Source: Ruminococcus sp.
GTDB taxonomy: Bacteria; Bacillota; Clostridia; Oscillospirales; Acutalibacteraceae
DNA: 64,000 nucleotides
NCBI GenBank assembly: GCA_017464765.1
Contig: JAFTYK010000039.1
Span: forward strand, 24,729 to 88,728
Reading direction: 5' to 3'
Shown: piece after piece, positions 1 through 7,834 of the stretch
How the letters are laid out: each line of letters starts with the position of its first letter
Numbering within the stretch: position 1 is the first letter of the stretch
Program-made: the position numbers and the translations under genes
Notes under the pieces: model-generated
The model's database searches: none
What the model was told of the DNA's origin: nothing
The model's input: only the letters and a program-made list of their open reading frames with translations

Positions 1-1288
1 TGATTAAGAACTGCTCAGGCATTTCAACCTTATATGGATCACCAAGAGTAGTTGGGTCTGTGAATACACCTGTCAGTGCTGAAGCAGCAGCTGTTTCAGG
101 AGAAACGAGATAAATCTGACCGTCTTTAGTGCCAGAGCGACCTAAGAAGTTACGGTTGAATGTACGTAAAGAAATACCTGCACTGTTAGGTGACTGACCC
201 ATACCGATACATGGACCACAAGCTGACTCAAGAATTCTAGCGCCCGCGGCGATCATATCAGCCAAAGCACCATTTTCAGAGAGCATTGTGAGTACCTGTT
301 TTGAACCGGGAGCGATAGAAAGAGATACATCAGGATGAACAGTTTTACCCTTTAAGATGTGAGCAACTGTCATAAGGTCAGCATAGCTTGAGTTAGTACA
401 AGAACCAATACAAACCTGATCGATTTTCTGACCTTTCAGTTCAGCGATTGGCTTGATATTATCAGGGGAGTGAGGGCAAGCAGCGAGTGGCTCGAGTTCG
501 TCCAAATCAATGACGATATGTTCGTCGTATACTGCGTCCTCGTCAGCCTTAAGTTCAATATAATCCTCCTCACGACCCTGAGCCTTTAAGAACTCTCTTG
601 TTGTTTCATCGCTTGGGAAGATAGAAGTAGTAGCGCCAAGCTCAGCGCCCATATTTGTGATAGTAGCACGCTGAGGAACAGAAAGTGTCTTAACACCTTC
701 GCCTGCGTACTCAATGATTTTACCTACGCCACCCTTAACGCTCATAATCTCAAGAACCTTAAGGATAATATCTTTAGCAGAAACCCAAGGCTTTAATTCG
801 CCCTTAAGCTCAACCTTAACAATGTTAGGCATGGTGATGTAGTAAGCGCCACCGCCCATAGCAACAGCAACGTCGAGACCACCGGCGCCGATAGAAAGCA
901 TACCGATACCACCGCCAGTAGGTGTATGGCTATCAGAACCGATTAATGTCTTACCCGGTTTCGAAAATCTCTCGAGATGAACCTGATGACAAATACCATT
1001 ACCAGGTCGAGAGAAGTAGATGCCGTGTTTTTTACAAACTGTCTGAATGAATCTGTGGTCATCAGCGTTTTCAAAGCCTGTCTGTAATGTGTTGTGGTCA
1101 ATATATGCAACACTTCTTTCAGTCTTAACTCTAGGTACTCCCATAGCCTCAAATTCGAGGTATGCCATAGTACCTGTAGCGTCCTGAGTTAAAGTCTGGT
1201 CGATTCTAAGACCGATGTCAGTGCCTTTGATCATTTCGCCACTGACGATATGTTCTTTAATGATTTTTTCAGCAATTGAATATCCCAT
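1..1288 (-). CDS. acn: Aconitate hydratase, 3' end beyond the window
   Basis: I translated this from the reverse strand; it is open from the ATG at 1288 to the window edge (429 codons), so the C-terminus is missing. It should interconvert citrate and isocitrate through a [4Fe-4S] cluster. The cluster region is visible: SCTNSS at about residue 300 and CGPCIGMGQSP about 65 residues later; substrate-side motifs GSDSHTPTGGG and AMGGGAYY lie in the N-terminal half. The order resembles the compact (about 640 aa) bacterial aconitases rather than long AcnA/IRP forms. A GGAGG lies 7 bases before the ATG. The 3-isopropylmalate and homoaconitate dehydratase large subunits are related, but this N-terminal architecture fits aconitase better. 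Confidence 0.92.
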   Translation of the reverse strand, partial: MGYSIAEKIIKEHIVSGEMIKGTDIGLRIDQTLTQDATGTMAYLEFEAMGVPRVKTERSVAYIDHNTLQTGFENADDHRFIQTVCKKHGIYFSRPGNGICHQVHLERFSKPGKTLIGSDSHTPTGGGIGMLSIGAGGLDVAVAMGGGAYYITMPNIVKVELKGELKPWVSAKDIILKVLEIMSVKGGVGKIIEYAGEGVKTLSVPQRATITNMGAELGATTSIFPSDETTREFLKAQGREEDYIELKADEDAVYDEHIVIDLDELEPLAACPHSPDNIKPIAELKGQKIDQVCIGSCTNSSYADLMTVAHILKGKTVHPDVSLSIAPGSKQVLTMLSENGALADMIAAGARILESACGPCIGMGQSPNSAGISLRTFNRNFLGRSGTKDGQIYLVSPETAAASALTGVFTDPTTLGDPYKVEMPEQFLI

Positions 1289-1336
1289 AATAAACCTCCA
1301 TCTGCAAGATATAGAATTTTGAAAAACATATATTAC

Positions 1337-1365
1337 ATTATACCAAAAACCATTTATAAAGTAAA
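1337..1365 (-). promoter_or_regulatory. Promoter for the aconitase gene
   Basis: Read on the minus strand, TTTACT (1360-1365), a 17-base spacer and TATAAT (1337-1342) form a sigma-A type promoter about 50 bases before the aconitase start. A perfect 14-bp palindrome, GAGCTTATAAGCTC (1379-1392), followed on the plus strand by TTTTT, lies just upstream and could be an operator. The divergent typA gene has a separate TATAAT at 1436-1441. Confidence 0.5.
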
Positions 1366-1475
1366 GCAAATATTGAGTGAGCTTATAAGCTCTTTTTCGG
1401 TAATATTTTACATAGTAATTGTGACGCAAAAGTGCTATAATTCTAAAATGTGTAAAAATGTTAAAAGGTGATGTT

Positions 1476-3296
1476 ATGAATAACAGAGAAGATATCAGAA
1501 ACATAGCTATTATTGCTCACGTTGACCACGGTAAAACAACCCTTGTTGACCAGCTGCTTAAACAGAGCGGAATTTTCAGAGCAAATGAGTCGGTAGCGGA
1601 AAGAGTTATGGACTCTAACGACCTTGAGCGTGAAAGAGGAATCACTATTCTCTCAAAAAATACTGCCGTTATGTACAATGATGTAAAAATTAACATCGTT
1701 GATACCCCTGGACACGCTGATTTTGGTGGTGAGGTTGAGCGAATCCTCACTATGGTTGATGGTGTACTGCTTTTGGTTGATGCTTTTGAAGGTTGTATGC
1801 CACAGACAAGATTCGTGCTTAAGAAAGCTTTAGGTTTACACAAAAAGCCTTTAGTTGTTGTTAATAAAATTGACCGTCCGGGCGCACGTCCTGAAGAGGT
1901 TGTAGATGAGGTGCTCGACCTATTTATTGAGCTTGGTGCTGACGATGACCAGCTCGAATTCCCTGTAGTTTACGCTTCTGGAAGAGATGGTATAGCTTCT
2001 TTGGACCCTTACGAAATGGGTACTGATATGAAGCCTCTTTTTGAGAAAATTGTTGCTGAAATTCCTGCTCCACAGGGAGACGTTGACGGCGATTTACAGC
2101 TTCTTATTTCTAATATTGACTATGATGAGTACGTTGGTAGAATTGGTGTAGGTCGTGTGGAACGCGGAGAGGTTAAAGTTAACCAACAGGCTGTACTTTG
2201 CAAACGTGACGGCACAAATGTCAAGGTTAAAATCTCCAAACTCTATCAGTTTGAGGGCCTGAAGCGTGTTGAAACTGAAAGCGCTAAAATGGGCGATTTG
2301 GTTTGCGTAAGCGGTATTGCTGACCTTAATATCGGTGAAACTATCTGTTGCGTTGACGATGTGGATCCGCTTCCGTTTGTGAAGATAGACGAGCCTACTG
2401 TTTCAATGAACTTCATTGTAAACAACAGTCCGTTTGCAGGTAGAGAGGGCAAGTACGTTACTTCACGTAATCTTAGAGACAGACTATTTAAAGAAGTCGA
2501 AACAAACGTTGCTATGCGTGTTGAAGAGACTGATTCAGCTGATACATTCAAAGTTTCAGGCAGAGGTGAACTGCACCTCTCTATCCTTATCGAAACAATG
2601 CGTCGTGAGGGATATGAGTTCCAGATTTCACGTCCACAGGTTATTACTAAACACATTGATGGAGTTCTTTGCGAACCTATCGAGTATCTTATGATTGAAG
2701 TTCCTGATACTTATGTTGGTGCAGTTATGGAAAAACTCGGCTCACGTAAAGCTGAGCTTATCAATATGGGGACCAGAGAAAGCGGTATCACTCACATTGA
2801 GTTCAGAATTCCATCTCGTGGACTTATGGGTTATCGCCCTGAGTTTTTGACCGATACTAACGGAAATGGTATTATGAACCACGTATTCGATTCTTACGAG
2901 CCATTTAAGGGCGAAATTATTACCCGTCATCAGGGTTCACTTATCGCTTTTGAAACAGGAGAAACAGTTACTTATGGTTTGTATGCGGCTCAGGAACGTG
3001 GCAGACTATTTGTCGGCGCAGGAGTACCGGTGTACGAGGGTATGATTGTCGGTGCTTGTCCAAAGGCTGAGGATATTACCGTTAATGTATGTAAGAAAAA
3101 ACACATCACAAATACACGTGCTTCAGGTTCTGACGATGCGTTAAAACTTACACCACCGTCAATTCTATCTCTTGAGCAGTGCATTGAGTTTATTGCTGAC
3201 GATGAGTTAGTCGAAGTTACCCCTGAAAACATTCGTATGCGTAAGCAGATTCTTTCAAAAGAGCTTCGTATGAAAAAACAATTCAAAAAGAACTAA
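1476..3296 (+). CDS. typA: Ribosome-associated translational GTPase TypA/BipA
   Basis: This is a 606-residue translational GTPase of the TypA/BipA family, which binds 70S ribosomes and supports ribosome assembly and stress adaptation. The G domain is complete: HVDHGKTTL (G1), RGITI (G2), DTPGHADF (G3) and NKIDRPGA (G4). EF-G-like domains follow, with the BipA-specific C-terminal part from about residue 480. The ATG at 1476 is preferred over 1458 because AAAGGTG sits 5 bases before it, while 1458 has no ribosome site. The length is normal for the family and the gene is monocistronic. Confidence 0.97.
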   Translation: MNNREDIRNIAIIAHVDHGKTTLVDQLLKQSGIFRANESVAERVMDSNDLERERGITILSKNTAVMYNDVKINIVDTPGHADFGGEVERILTMVDGVLLLVDAFEGCMPQTRFVLKKALGLHKKPLVVVNKIDRPGARPEEVVDEVLDLFIELGADDDQLEFPVVYASGRDGIASLDPYEMGTDMKPLFEKIVAEIPAPQGDVDGDLQLLISNIDYDEYVGRIGVGRVERGEVKVNQQAVLCKRDGTNVKVKISKLYQFEGLKRVETESAKMGDLVCVSGIADLNIGETICCVDDVDPLPFVKIDEPTVSMNFIVNNSPFAGREGKYVTSRNLRDRLFKEVETNVAMRVEETDSADTFKVSGRGELHLSILIETMRREGYEFQISRPQVITKHIDGVLCEPIEYLMIEVPDTYVGAVMEKLGSRKAELINMGTRESGITHIEFRIPSRGLMGYRPEFLTDTNGNGIMNHVFDSYEPFKGEIITRHQGSLIAFETGETVTYGLYAAQERGRLFVGAGVPVYEGMIVGACPKAEDITVNVCKKKHITNTRASGSDDALKLTPPSILSLEQCIEFIADDELVEVTPENIRMRKQILSKELRMKKQFKKN

Positions 3297-3326
3297 TTTT
3301 TTCTATTGCTTGTTTAGAAATCTGAT

Positions 3327-3353
3327 GTAGGGACGACCATTGGTCGTCCGTAC
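3327..3353. repeat. REP-like palindrome behind typA
   Basis: GTAGG is followed by a perfect hairpin with arms GGACGACC and GGTCGTCC around ATT, then GTAC. A degraded relative, GTAGGGGCG...AGCCCGTAG, occurs at 60811-60836. Compact GC-rich palindromes of this shape between genes are typical of dispersed bacterial repeats. It could also stop typA transcription, although there is no strong U-run. Confidence 0.55.
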
Positions 3354-3399
3354 ATTTATATTGTAGATATTTAGTATTATTCTTAATAGGAATTATAAT

Positions 3400-4317
3400 A
3401 TGAATTTTGTTATCTTAGACCTTGAGTGGAATGGTGCATACAGTAAAAAGGCGAAGAAATTTGTCAATGAAATTATCGAATTTGGTGCTGTAAAGACCGA
3501 CGAAAAATTGAATATTGTCGATACTTTTTCTATGCTCGTTACTCCACAGATAGGAAAGAAGCTTAACACTCGTGTTGCCGAGCTTACCCATATTACTAAT
3601 GAAGAGCTTTTTGATTCACACAACACTTTTACCCATGTGTTGTCTAAATTCAAAAAGTTTCTTTCTGATAGCGTTTTACTTTCTTGGGGTACATCGGATA
3701 TTCTGACTTTGATGGAAAACTACAAGTACTATACAGGCGATAAGAAGCTCTCATTTATGACTACTTACTGCAATTTACAGGCATATTGCGAGTATATGCT
3801 TAATCACACAGATAAGTCAAAACAGCTTGGTCTTCAGACTTGTGCTGAAATGCTTTCTATAAGTTGTGACGGACTTGAGCTTCACCGAGCAAGCGACGAC
3901 TCAAAGCTAAGTCTCAAGTGTATGAAAAAACTCTTTGATGATGATAAAATCCGAGATTTTATCGAAGTAGCAAACGACGAGTTCTATCGTAAAATTACAT
4001 TTAAAAATACTGTGCTTTACGACATGAAAAATCCGCTTATTGATAAAAAGGAGTTTTACATCTGCTGTGATTCCTGCGATAAAAAAGCCCGCCGAAAGAC
4101 TAAATGGGTTATGAAGAACCGTTCTTTCCGTGCGTATTTCAGGTGCAATAAATGTAAACGCGATTTTGAAGGAAGACTCACTTTCAGACTGAAATATGAG
4201 GGAGTAACAGTTGATCGTCGAATTGTCGAAAAGGCGAAAGATGACAAACGAGAAAAACGTAAATCTATACTCGATAAATTAAAGAAAGAAAATTCTAATT
4301 TAGAAAATAAAGTTTGA
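3400..4317 (+). CDS. DEDDh-type 3'-5' exonuclease with C-terminal zinc-ribbon-like region
   Basis: The first 180 residues form an RNase T/DnaQ-like exonuclease domain. ILDLEWN supplies the first catalytic Asp-Glu pair, WGTSD an internal Asp, and LHRASDDS the late His and Asp, i.e. a DEDDh set. Such proteins trim single-stranded DNA or RNA. After residue 220 two CxxC pairs (CCDSC and CNKC, about 28 residues apart) suggest a small zinc ribbon, followed by a lysine-rich, probably coiled tail. AGGA lies about 10 bases before the ATG. KapD-like proteins are the nearest family I can name. The nucleic-acid substrate cannot be told from sequence. Confidence 0.82.
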   Translation: MNFVILDLEWNGAYSKKAKKFVNEIIEFGAVKTDEKLNIVDTFSMLVTPQIGKKLNTRVAELTHITNEELFDSHNTFTHVLSKFKKFLSDSVLLSWGTSDILTLMENYKYYTGDKKLSFMTTYCNLQAYCEYMLNHTDKSKQLGLQTCAEMLSISCDGLELHRASDDSKLSLKCMKKLFDDDKIRDFIEVANDEFYRKITFKNTVLYDMKNPLIDKKEFYICCDSCDKKARRKTKWVMKNRSFRAYFRCNKCKRDFEGRLTFRLKYEGVTVDRRIVEKAKDDKREKRKSILDKLKKENSNLENKV

Positions 4318-4322
4318 TTTTT

Positions 4323-4346
4323 GCGCACTGGCTAAAGCTGGTGCGC
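4323..4346 (+). terminator. Terminator behind the exonuclease gene
   Basis: GCGCAC and GTGCGC arms, with a short inner GCT/AGC pairing, enclose an 18-base interior and are followed by a T-rich stretch. It begins 6 bases after the stop codon. Confidence 0.55.
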
Positions 4347-4477
4347 TTATTATTTTACAAAAAGGTGTACGCTTGTATAAAAGTTCAATTTGTTCGACAG
4401 CGTTTTCTTTGTCGTAGATTCTAACATTTTGTAGAACCTTTTTGAATTTTGACCAGATTATATGAATGGACTGTAAA

Positions 4478-4530
4478 TTCGAACAAATATTCGAAAAACT
4501 ATTGAAATAAGTAGAAAAATCTGCTAAAAT
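4478..4530 (+). promoter_or_regulatory. Promoter with an upstream palindrome for the small HTH operon
   Basis: TTGAAA (4502-4507), a 17-base spacer and TAAAAT (4525-4530) make a sigma-A promoter. Directly upstream, 4478-4495 reads TTCGAA, six bases, TTCGAA. Its inner part, CGAACAAATATTCG, differs by one base from the Bacillus-type LexA box CGAAC-N4-GTTCG. Promoter and palindrome are seen directly; LexA control is a guess. Confidence 0.55.
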
Positions 4531-4604
4531 AAAAGTCGAAGTCAAGCCCCAGCTTCAACGAATAAGTTTGTTTTACTCACTAATGACGGAAAGGACGAAG
4601 AACT

Positions 4605-4820
4605 ATGGATTACATAAAATGGTCTCAGGAATATTTCTTAGAAGCGCAAAAGGTTTTGAAAGCAATTGAAAATAAAAAGAAAAAACTACGCAATGCCTCA
4701 CTCGATGAAAGGCACACCATCAATGCTGATATTATACGTCTTCGAAACATCTACTATGAGTGTATGCTGACTGCAAAACATCTTTCAGAGCGTGCTGGAG
4801 TGATGCTCGATGCAGCATAA
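4605..4820 (+). CDS. Small helical protein of the HTH pair
   Basis: This 71-residue protein is not one I recognise. It is highly charged, probably all helical, with a lysine-rich patch (ENKKKKLR, residues 22-29) that would suit nucleic-acid or protein binding. An AAAGGACG ribosome site lies about 10 bases before the ATG. Its last 11 bases overlap the next gene, so the two are probably translationally coupled. The promoter with palindrome at 4478-4530 lies upstream. Similar gene pairs occur in clostridial prophages and islands, but nothing else here is phage-like. Confidence 0.7.
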   Translation: MDYIKWSQEYFLEAQKVLKAIENKKKKLRNASLDERHTINADIIRLRNIYYECMLTAKHLSERAGVMLDAA

Positions 4821-5100
4821 TTTAGCACACATTACCGAAGAGAATAATCATCTTATTTCGTATTCGATGTATGATAACAATTCTACAAATAAAAAAGCAA
4901 TCGAAAATATGAAAAAGCTTTTGTCTATGGCTATGGTTAGTGAGCTTACTCAAAGACAGCGTGAATGTCTTGTTATGTATTATTACGAGAACAAGCGCAT
5001 GAACGAGATAGCATCTATCCTTTCGCTTTCTCCTTCCACTGTCACACGTCACATAAAAGCCGCTCAGAAAAAGCTAAAAAGTATTGCTAAATACTGCTAA
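4810..5100 (+). CDS. Sigma-70 region 4-like HTH protein
   Basis: Residues 45-95 of this 96-residue protein form a sigma region 4/LuxR-type helix-turn-helix: LTQRQRECLVMYYYENKRM, then EIASILSLSPSTVTRHIK as the recognition unit. There is no region 2, so it cannot be a complete sigma factor; it may be an accessory regulator or a recruited activator. The ATG lies inside the end of the upstream gene, and a strong terminator follows directly. The function is inferred only from the fold. Confidence 0.75.
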   Translation: MQHNLAHITEENNHLISYSMYDNNSTNKKAIENMKKLLSMAMVSELTQRQRECLVMYYYENKRMNEIASILSLSPSTVTRHIKAAQKKLKSIAKYC

Positions 5101-5129
5101 AAAAGCCCCTCGATTTCGAGGGGCTTTTT
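5101..5129 (+). terminator. Terminator of the small HTH operon
   Basis: The 12-base arms AAAAGCCCCTCG and CGAGGGGCTTTT surround an ATTT loop and run into T residues, starting right after the stop codon at 5100. Confidence 0.9.
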
Positions 5130-5164
5130 ACTTGAAAAAATAAATAAAAATTTTAAAATAAAAG

Positions 5165-5192
5165 TGAACTAAAGTGTAAGCTCAATCGTATA
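5165..5192 (+). promoter_or_regulatory. Possible ECF-type autoregulatory promoter
   Basis: TGAACT (5165-5170) and CGTATA (5187-5192) are 16 bases apart, close to the TGAAC / CGT signature of many ECF sigma promoters, and lie about 30 bases before the sigma gene. Autoregulation is common for this class but is inferred here. Confidence 0.45.
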
Positions 5193-5222
5193 TATTATGA
5201 AAGCTTTCAAGGAGGTGTGAGC

Positions 5223-5720
5223 GTGAAAAAAGAATATGAAAAATTGGTTGAAGAACACGGTTTAAACCTTACTAAGCTTTGTTTATCACTGTGCAATAAT
5301 TCAATAGACGCTCAGGACCTCTATCAATCTACATGGGAAAAAGTTTTTCGAAAATACAAGCTATACAAAAAGGAACAGCCTTTTGAAAAATGGTTGTTTT
5401 CAGTTTGTATTAACACGCATCGTGACATGCTGAAACGCTTTGATGTTAGAAGGGCTTTTAGATTTAATTCATCTGATGAGCAAGAGTTGTTTTTATCATC
5501 CATACCTTTTTATGAAGAGGAAAAAGACGATTATATATCCTTGCATAACGCTCTAAATATCCTAAGAAGAGAACAACGTGAGGTCATAGTTCTATATTAT
5601 TTCAAAGATTATTCTATATCCGAATTATCCGAAATACTTTCTATCCCCGAGGGTACAGTTAAGTCACGATTACACAAAGCACGAGAATTACTGAAAAAGG
5701 AGTTGAACTTTGATGAATGA
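5223..5720 (+). CDS. ECF-family RNA polymerase sigma factor
   Basis: This 165-residue protein has the two-domain ECF plan. Region 2 (residues 10-75) contains DAQDLYQSTWEKVFRKY and EKWLFSVCINTHRD. Region 4 (about 105-160) contains REQREVIVLYYFKDYSISEL and EGTVKSRLHKARELL. The GTG at 5223 is chosen because AAGGAGG ends 7 bases before it; the in-frame GTG at 5217 overlaps that ribosome site. The stop overlaps the next gene by 8 bases, the usual coupling of ECF sigma and anti-sigma genes. Confidence 0.93.
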   Translation: MKKEYEKLVEEHGLNLTKLCLSLCNNSIDAQDLYQSTWEKVFRKYKLYKKEQPFEKWLFSVCINTHRDMLKRFDVRRAFRFNSSDEQELFLSSIPFYEEEKDDYISLHNALNILRREQREVIVLYYFKDYSISELSEILSIPEGTVKSRLHKARELLKKELNFDE

Positions 5721-6531
5721 AAAAAAATTTGATGAGATGATGAAAGCTTATTGCGATAGAGAAGTTGATTCTTTCGAGCTAAAAGAGAGGAGAAATCCTG
5801 TGAAATACACTTCTGTGTTAGCGGCTGCCTTGGTGCTTGCAATTCTTGCTACCATTGTTGTAGTCCCGCGAGCGTCATCTGATAACAGTTTTACGCTAAC
5901 TGTATCAGCTGCACAGTCAGAAAAAGAAGATGTTTTACACTATGTTGTATCAGAAGAAAAACTGTACAGTATTAAAGTATCGGAATCCGAAAGTGATGAG
6001 ACGATAACAACTGATGTTGCGTACGGAAAGGACGATGATATAGAATATCTTGCTTTGAGTCCTCTTTTCAACGTTACAGGTGAAAATATTGAAAAAGTTC
6101 GCGCGTATTCTGATAAGGGTAATATTGCAATTGCTTTATGCGCGAAAAATTACAATGCTACCGAAATATCTAATTATGACAATTTTTCTATTGATGAAGG
6201 AGAGCCTGACCCCCTTGTTGTTACCCCATATGTAAAAGATAGCGAAGGTAACTATGTTGAGGCTAATCCTGATACGTGGCAAGACAGATATCTTAAAAGC
6301 TATTCCTGTGTTGAAATCGAAGACATAAACAGAAACCCTGATGAAAAATATATCAGTATTTCTTGTTATCCAATCGATAAAAACTGTGAATTTCTGATGC
6401 CAGAGAATTTTTCGTCGGATTATAGCGATAAAGTAACAATTGAGGTTACTTATTTAAATGGTGAAGTTCAGAAAAAATACGCTAATATTACCTTCGAAGA
6501 TAGTAATATGATTGTTGATGTTATTAAATAA
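5713..6531 (+). CDS. Probable membrane-bound anti-sigma factor
   Basis: This 272-residue protein is probably the anti-sigma partner of the ECF factor. A cytoplasmic tail of about 32 residues (MNEKKFDEMMKAYCDRE) leads into one transmembrane helix (TSVLAAALVLAILATIVVV). About 215 extracytoplasmic residues follow that I cannot assign to a family. The cytoplasmic part is short and lacks the HxxxCxxC zinc motif of ZAS anti-sigmas. The ATG at 5713 is spaced 10 bases from AAGGAG; an in-frame TTG at 5710 is less likely. Role is inferred from overlap with the sigma gene and single-pass topology. Confidence 0.75.
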   Translation: MNEKKFDEMMKAYCDREVDSFELKERRNPVKYTSVLAAALVLAILATIVVVPRASSDNSFTLTVSAAQSEKEDVLHYVVSEEKLYSIKVSESESDETITTDVAYGKDDDIEYLALSPLFNVTGENIEKVRAYSDKGNIAIALCAKNYNATEISNYDNFSIDEGEPDPLVVTPYVKDSEGNYVEANPDTWQDRYLKSYSCVEIEDINRNPDEKYISISCYPIDKNCEFLMPENFSSDYSDKVTIEVTYLNGEVQKKYANITFEDSNMIVDVIK

Positions 6532-6555
6532 AGTATTTTTGCATAATCCTAAATC

Positions 6556-6586
6556 AAAAGACCTACTCAACACGAGTAGGTCTTTT
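6556..6586. terminator. Bidirectional terminator
   Basis: AAAAGACCTACTC and GAGTAGGTCTTTT pair perfectly around a 5-base loop. It lies between the convergent anti-sigma gene and the 69-codon gene and has T-runs in both directions. Confidence 0.85.
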
Positions 6587-6606
6587 GTATGTTACTTTTT
6601 TAATGT

Positions 6607-6816
6607 TTACAGTGCGAAATCCTCTGGCTTGAATTTAGGAAGAGAATTGTTTCGCTTAGGTACTCTCATAATCGGATTGTATTCATACTTTCGGCATTTA
6701 CCGTTTTTGAGTACCTTGTTCATAGTGCAGAACTGCGCACCGTTATTTATCTGAGAGTGAGCGCAGTAGTCGCAACTCACAGGAATGTTGTTTCCGAAAA
6801 GCTTAACTTTTTTCAT
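6607..6816 (-). CDS. Small conserved cysteine-rich protein
   Basis: This 69-residue protein has CDYC, then C and C about 12 and 24 residues later (FCTMNK, GKCRKYEY), which would suit a single zinc or iron-sulfur site. A basic, proline-containing tail (MRVPKRNN) follows. It resembles short proteins I have seen repeatedly in Clostridia starting MKKVKLFGN, but no function is known to me. A GGAGG lies 6 bases before the ATG, and it has its own terminator. Confidence 0.75.
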   Translation of the reverse strand: MKKVKLFGNNIPVSCDYCAHSQINNGAQFCTMNKVLKNGKCRKYEYNPIMRVPKRNNSLPKFKPEDFAL

Positions 6817-6922
6817 AATTCCTCCGACAGAAAGTATTCTGTGACTTGATTATACCACGATTATATTTTACTTGCAAGCATAAGATAAGTATAGTATAAT
6901 TTCAGTACTTTGAGGTGATTTT

Positions 6923-7747
6923 ATGACTATTAAGTCTGGTACAATGACTCTGAATAAAAACAAAGGAGTCAGTTTTTTAACATATAATCGTTTATCTGAA
7001 ATTGATTTTATCAATCACGCTTTTTCTACCCGTTTAGGCGGTGTGTCCAAGGGTATATTTGAAAGTATGAATCTTTCCTTTGAACATGATGACTTTAGCG
7101 ATGTTACCGAAAATTATAAGCGTATGTGTGATGCGTGTGGATTTGAATTCGAATCACTTGTGGCTTCATCTCAGGACCACCACACCTTTGTGCGCGTATG
7201 TACTAAAGAAAACTGCGGTGTCGGCATATATAAGCCGAAAGATATAAAGAGTGTAGACGCTTTGGTGACTAACGAAAAAGGTGTAACATTAGTTACTTAT
7301 TATGCAGATTGCACACCGCTTTTCTTTGTTGATACTAAGAAAAAAGCGATTGGTCTTGCTCACGCAGGTTGGCGAGGAACAGTAGGAAAAATTGGCGCTG
7401 AAGTTATAAAGACGATGACCTTGAACTACGGTACGGATCCTGATGATTTGATTTGCGCTATCGGTCCTGCAATTTCAAAATGCTGTTACGAGGTTGATAA
7501 GATGTGTGCAGATAATTTCTACTCTTTAGGCCTTGATGACAGTAGATTTGTTTTTCCCAGAGAAGACGGAAAATTTATGGTTGACCTTCTTGAGTGTAAT
7601 CGTCAGATTCTTGTAGAAGCGGGTGTGAAAGCGGAGAATATCACGGTTTCAGATTTATGTACCAAGTGTAATAGTGAACTTTTGTGGAGCCATCGAGCTA
7701 CAAACGGAAAGCGTGGTACAATGTCAGCTTTTATGAGTCTAAAATAA
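6923..7747 (+). CDS. pgeF: Peptidoglycan editing factor PgeF (YfiH/DUF152 family)
   Basis: This 274-residue protein belongs to the multi-copper-oxidase-like DUF152 family, whose E. coli member YfiH (PgeF) removes muropeptide precursors wrongly built with L-Ser. Family marks are FSTRLGGVSKG, SQDHHTFV, YYADCTPLFF and the signature GLAHAGWRGTVG. The metal-site His and Cys (HHT, DC, HAGWRG) are all present. Length is typical. GAGGTG lies 6 bases before the ATG, and a hairpin terminator follows. Older annotation as laccase or polyphenol oxidase is superseded. Confidence 0.93.
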   Translation: MTIKSGTMTLNKNKGVSFLTYNRLSEIDFINHAFSTRLGGVSKGIFESMNLSFEHDDFSDVTENYKRMCDACGFEFESLVASSQDHHTFVRVCTKENCGVGIYKPKDIKSVDALVTNEKGVTLVTYYADCTPLFFVDTKKKAIGLAHAGWRGTVGKIGAEVIKTMTLNYGTDPDDLICAIGPAISKCCYEVDKMCADNFYSLGLDDSRFVFPREDGKFMVDLLECNRQILVEAGVKAENITVSDLCTKCNSELLWSHRATNGKRGTMSAFMSLK

Positions 7748-7751
7748 AAAC

Positions 7752-7781
7752 AAGCACTGCTGATAAAATTTAGCAGTGCTT
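7752..7781 (+). terminator. Terminator of pgeF
   Basis: Arms AAGCACTGCT and AGCAGTGCTT are perfectly complementary around a 10-base loop and are followed by TTTATTT. Confidence 0.8.
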
Positions 7782-7834
7782 TTATTTAGCCCCATTGTGT
7801 AAAGGGAGTTGTTAACATATATGAATTAAATGAT

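Noticed and set aside
2246-2656. Long antisense frame (136 codons) within typA.
   Set aside because: It mirrors the codon pattern of typA, lacks a ribosome site, and its translation is low-complexity and family-free.
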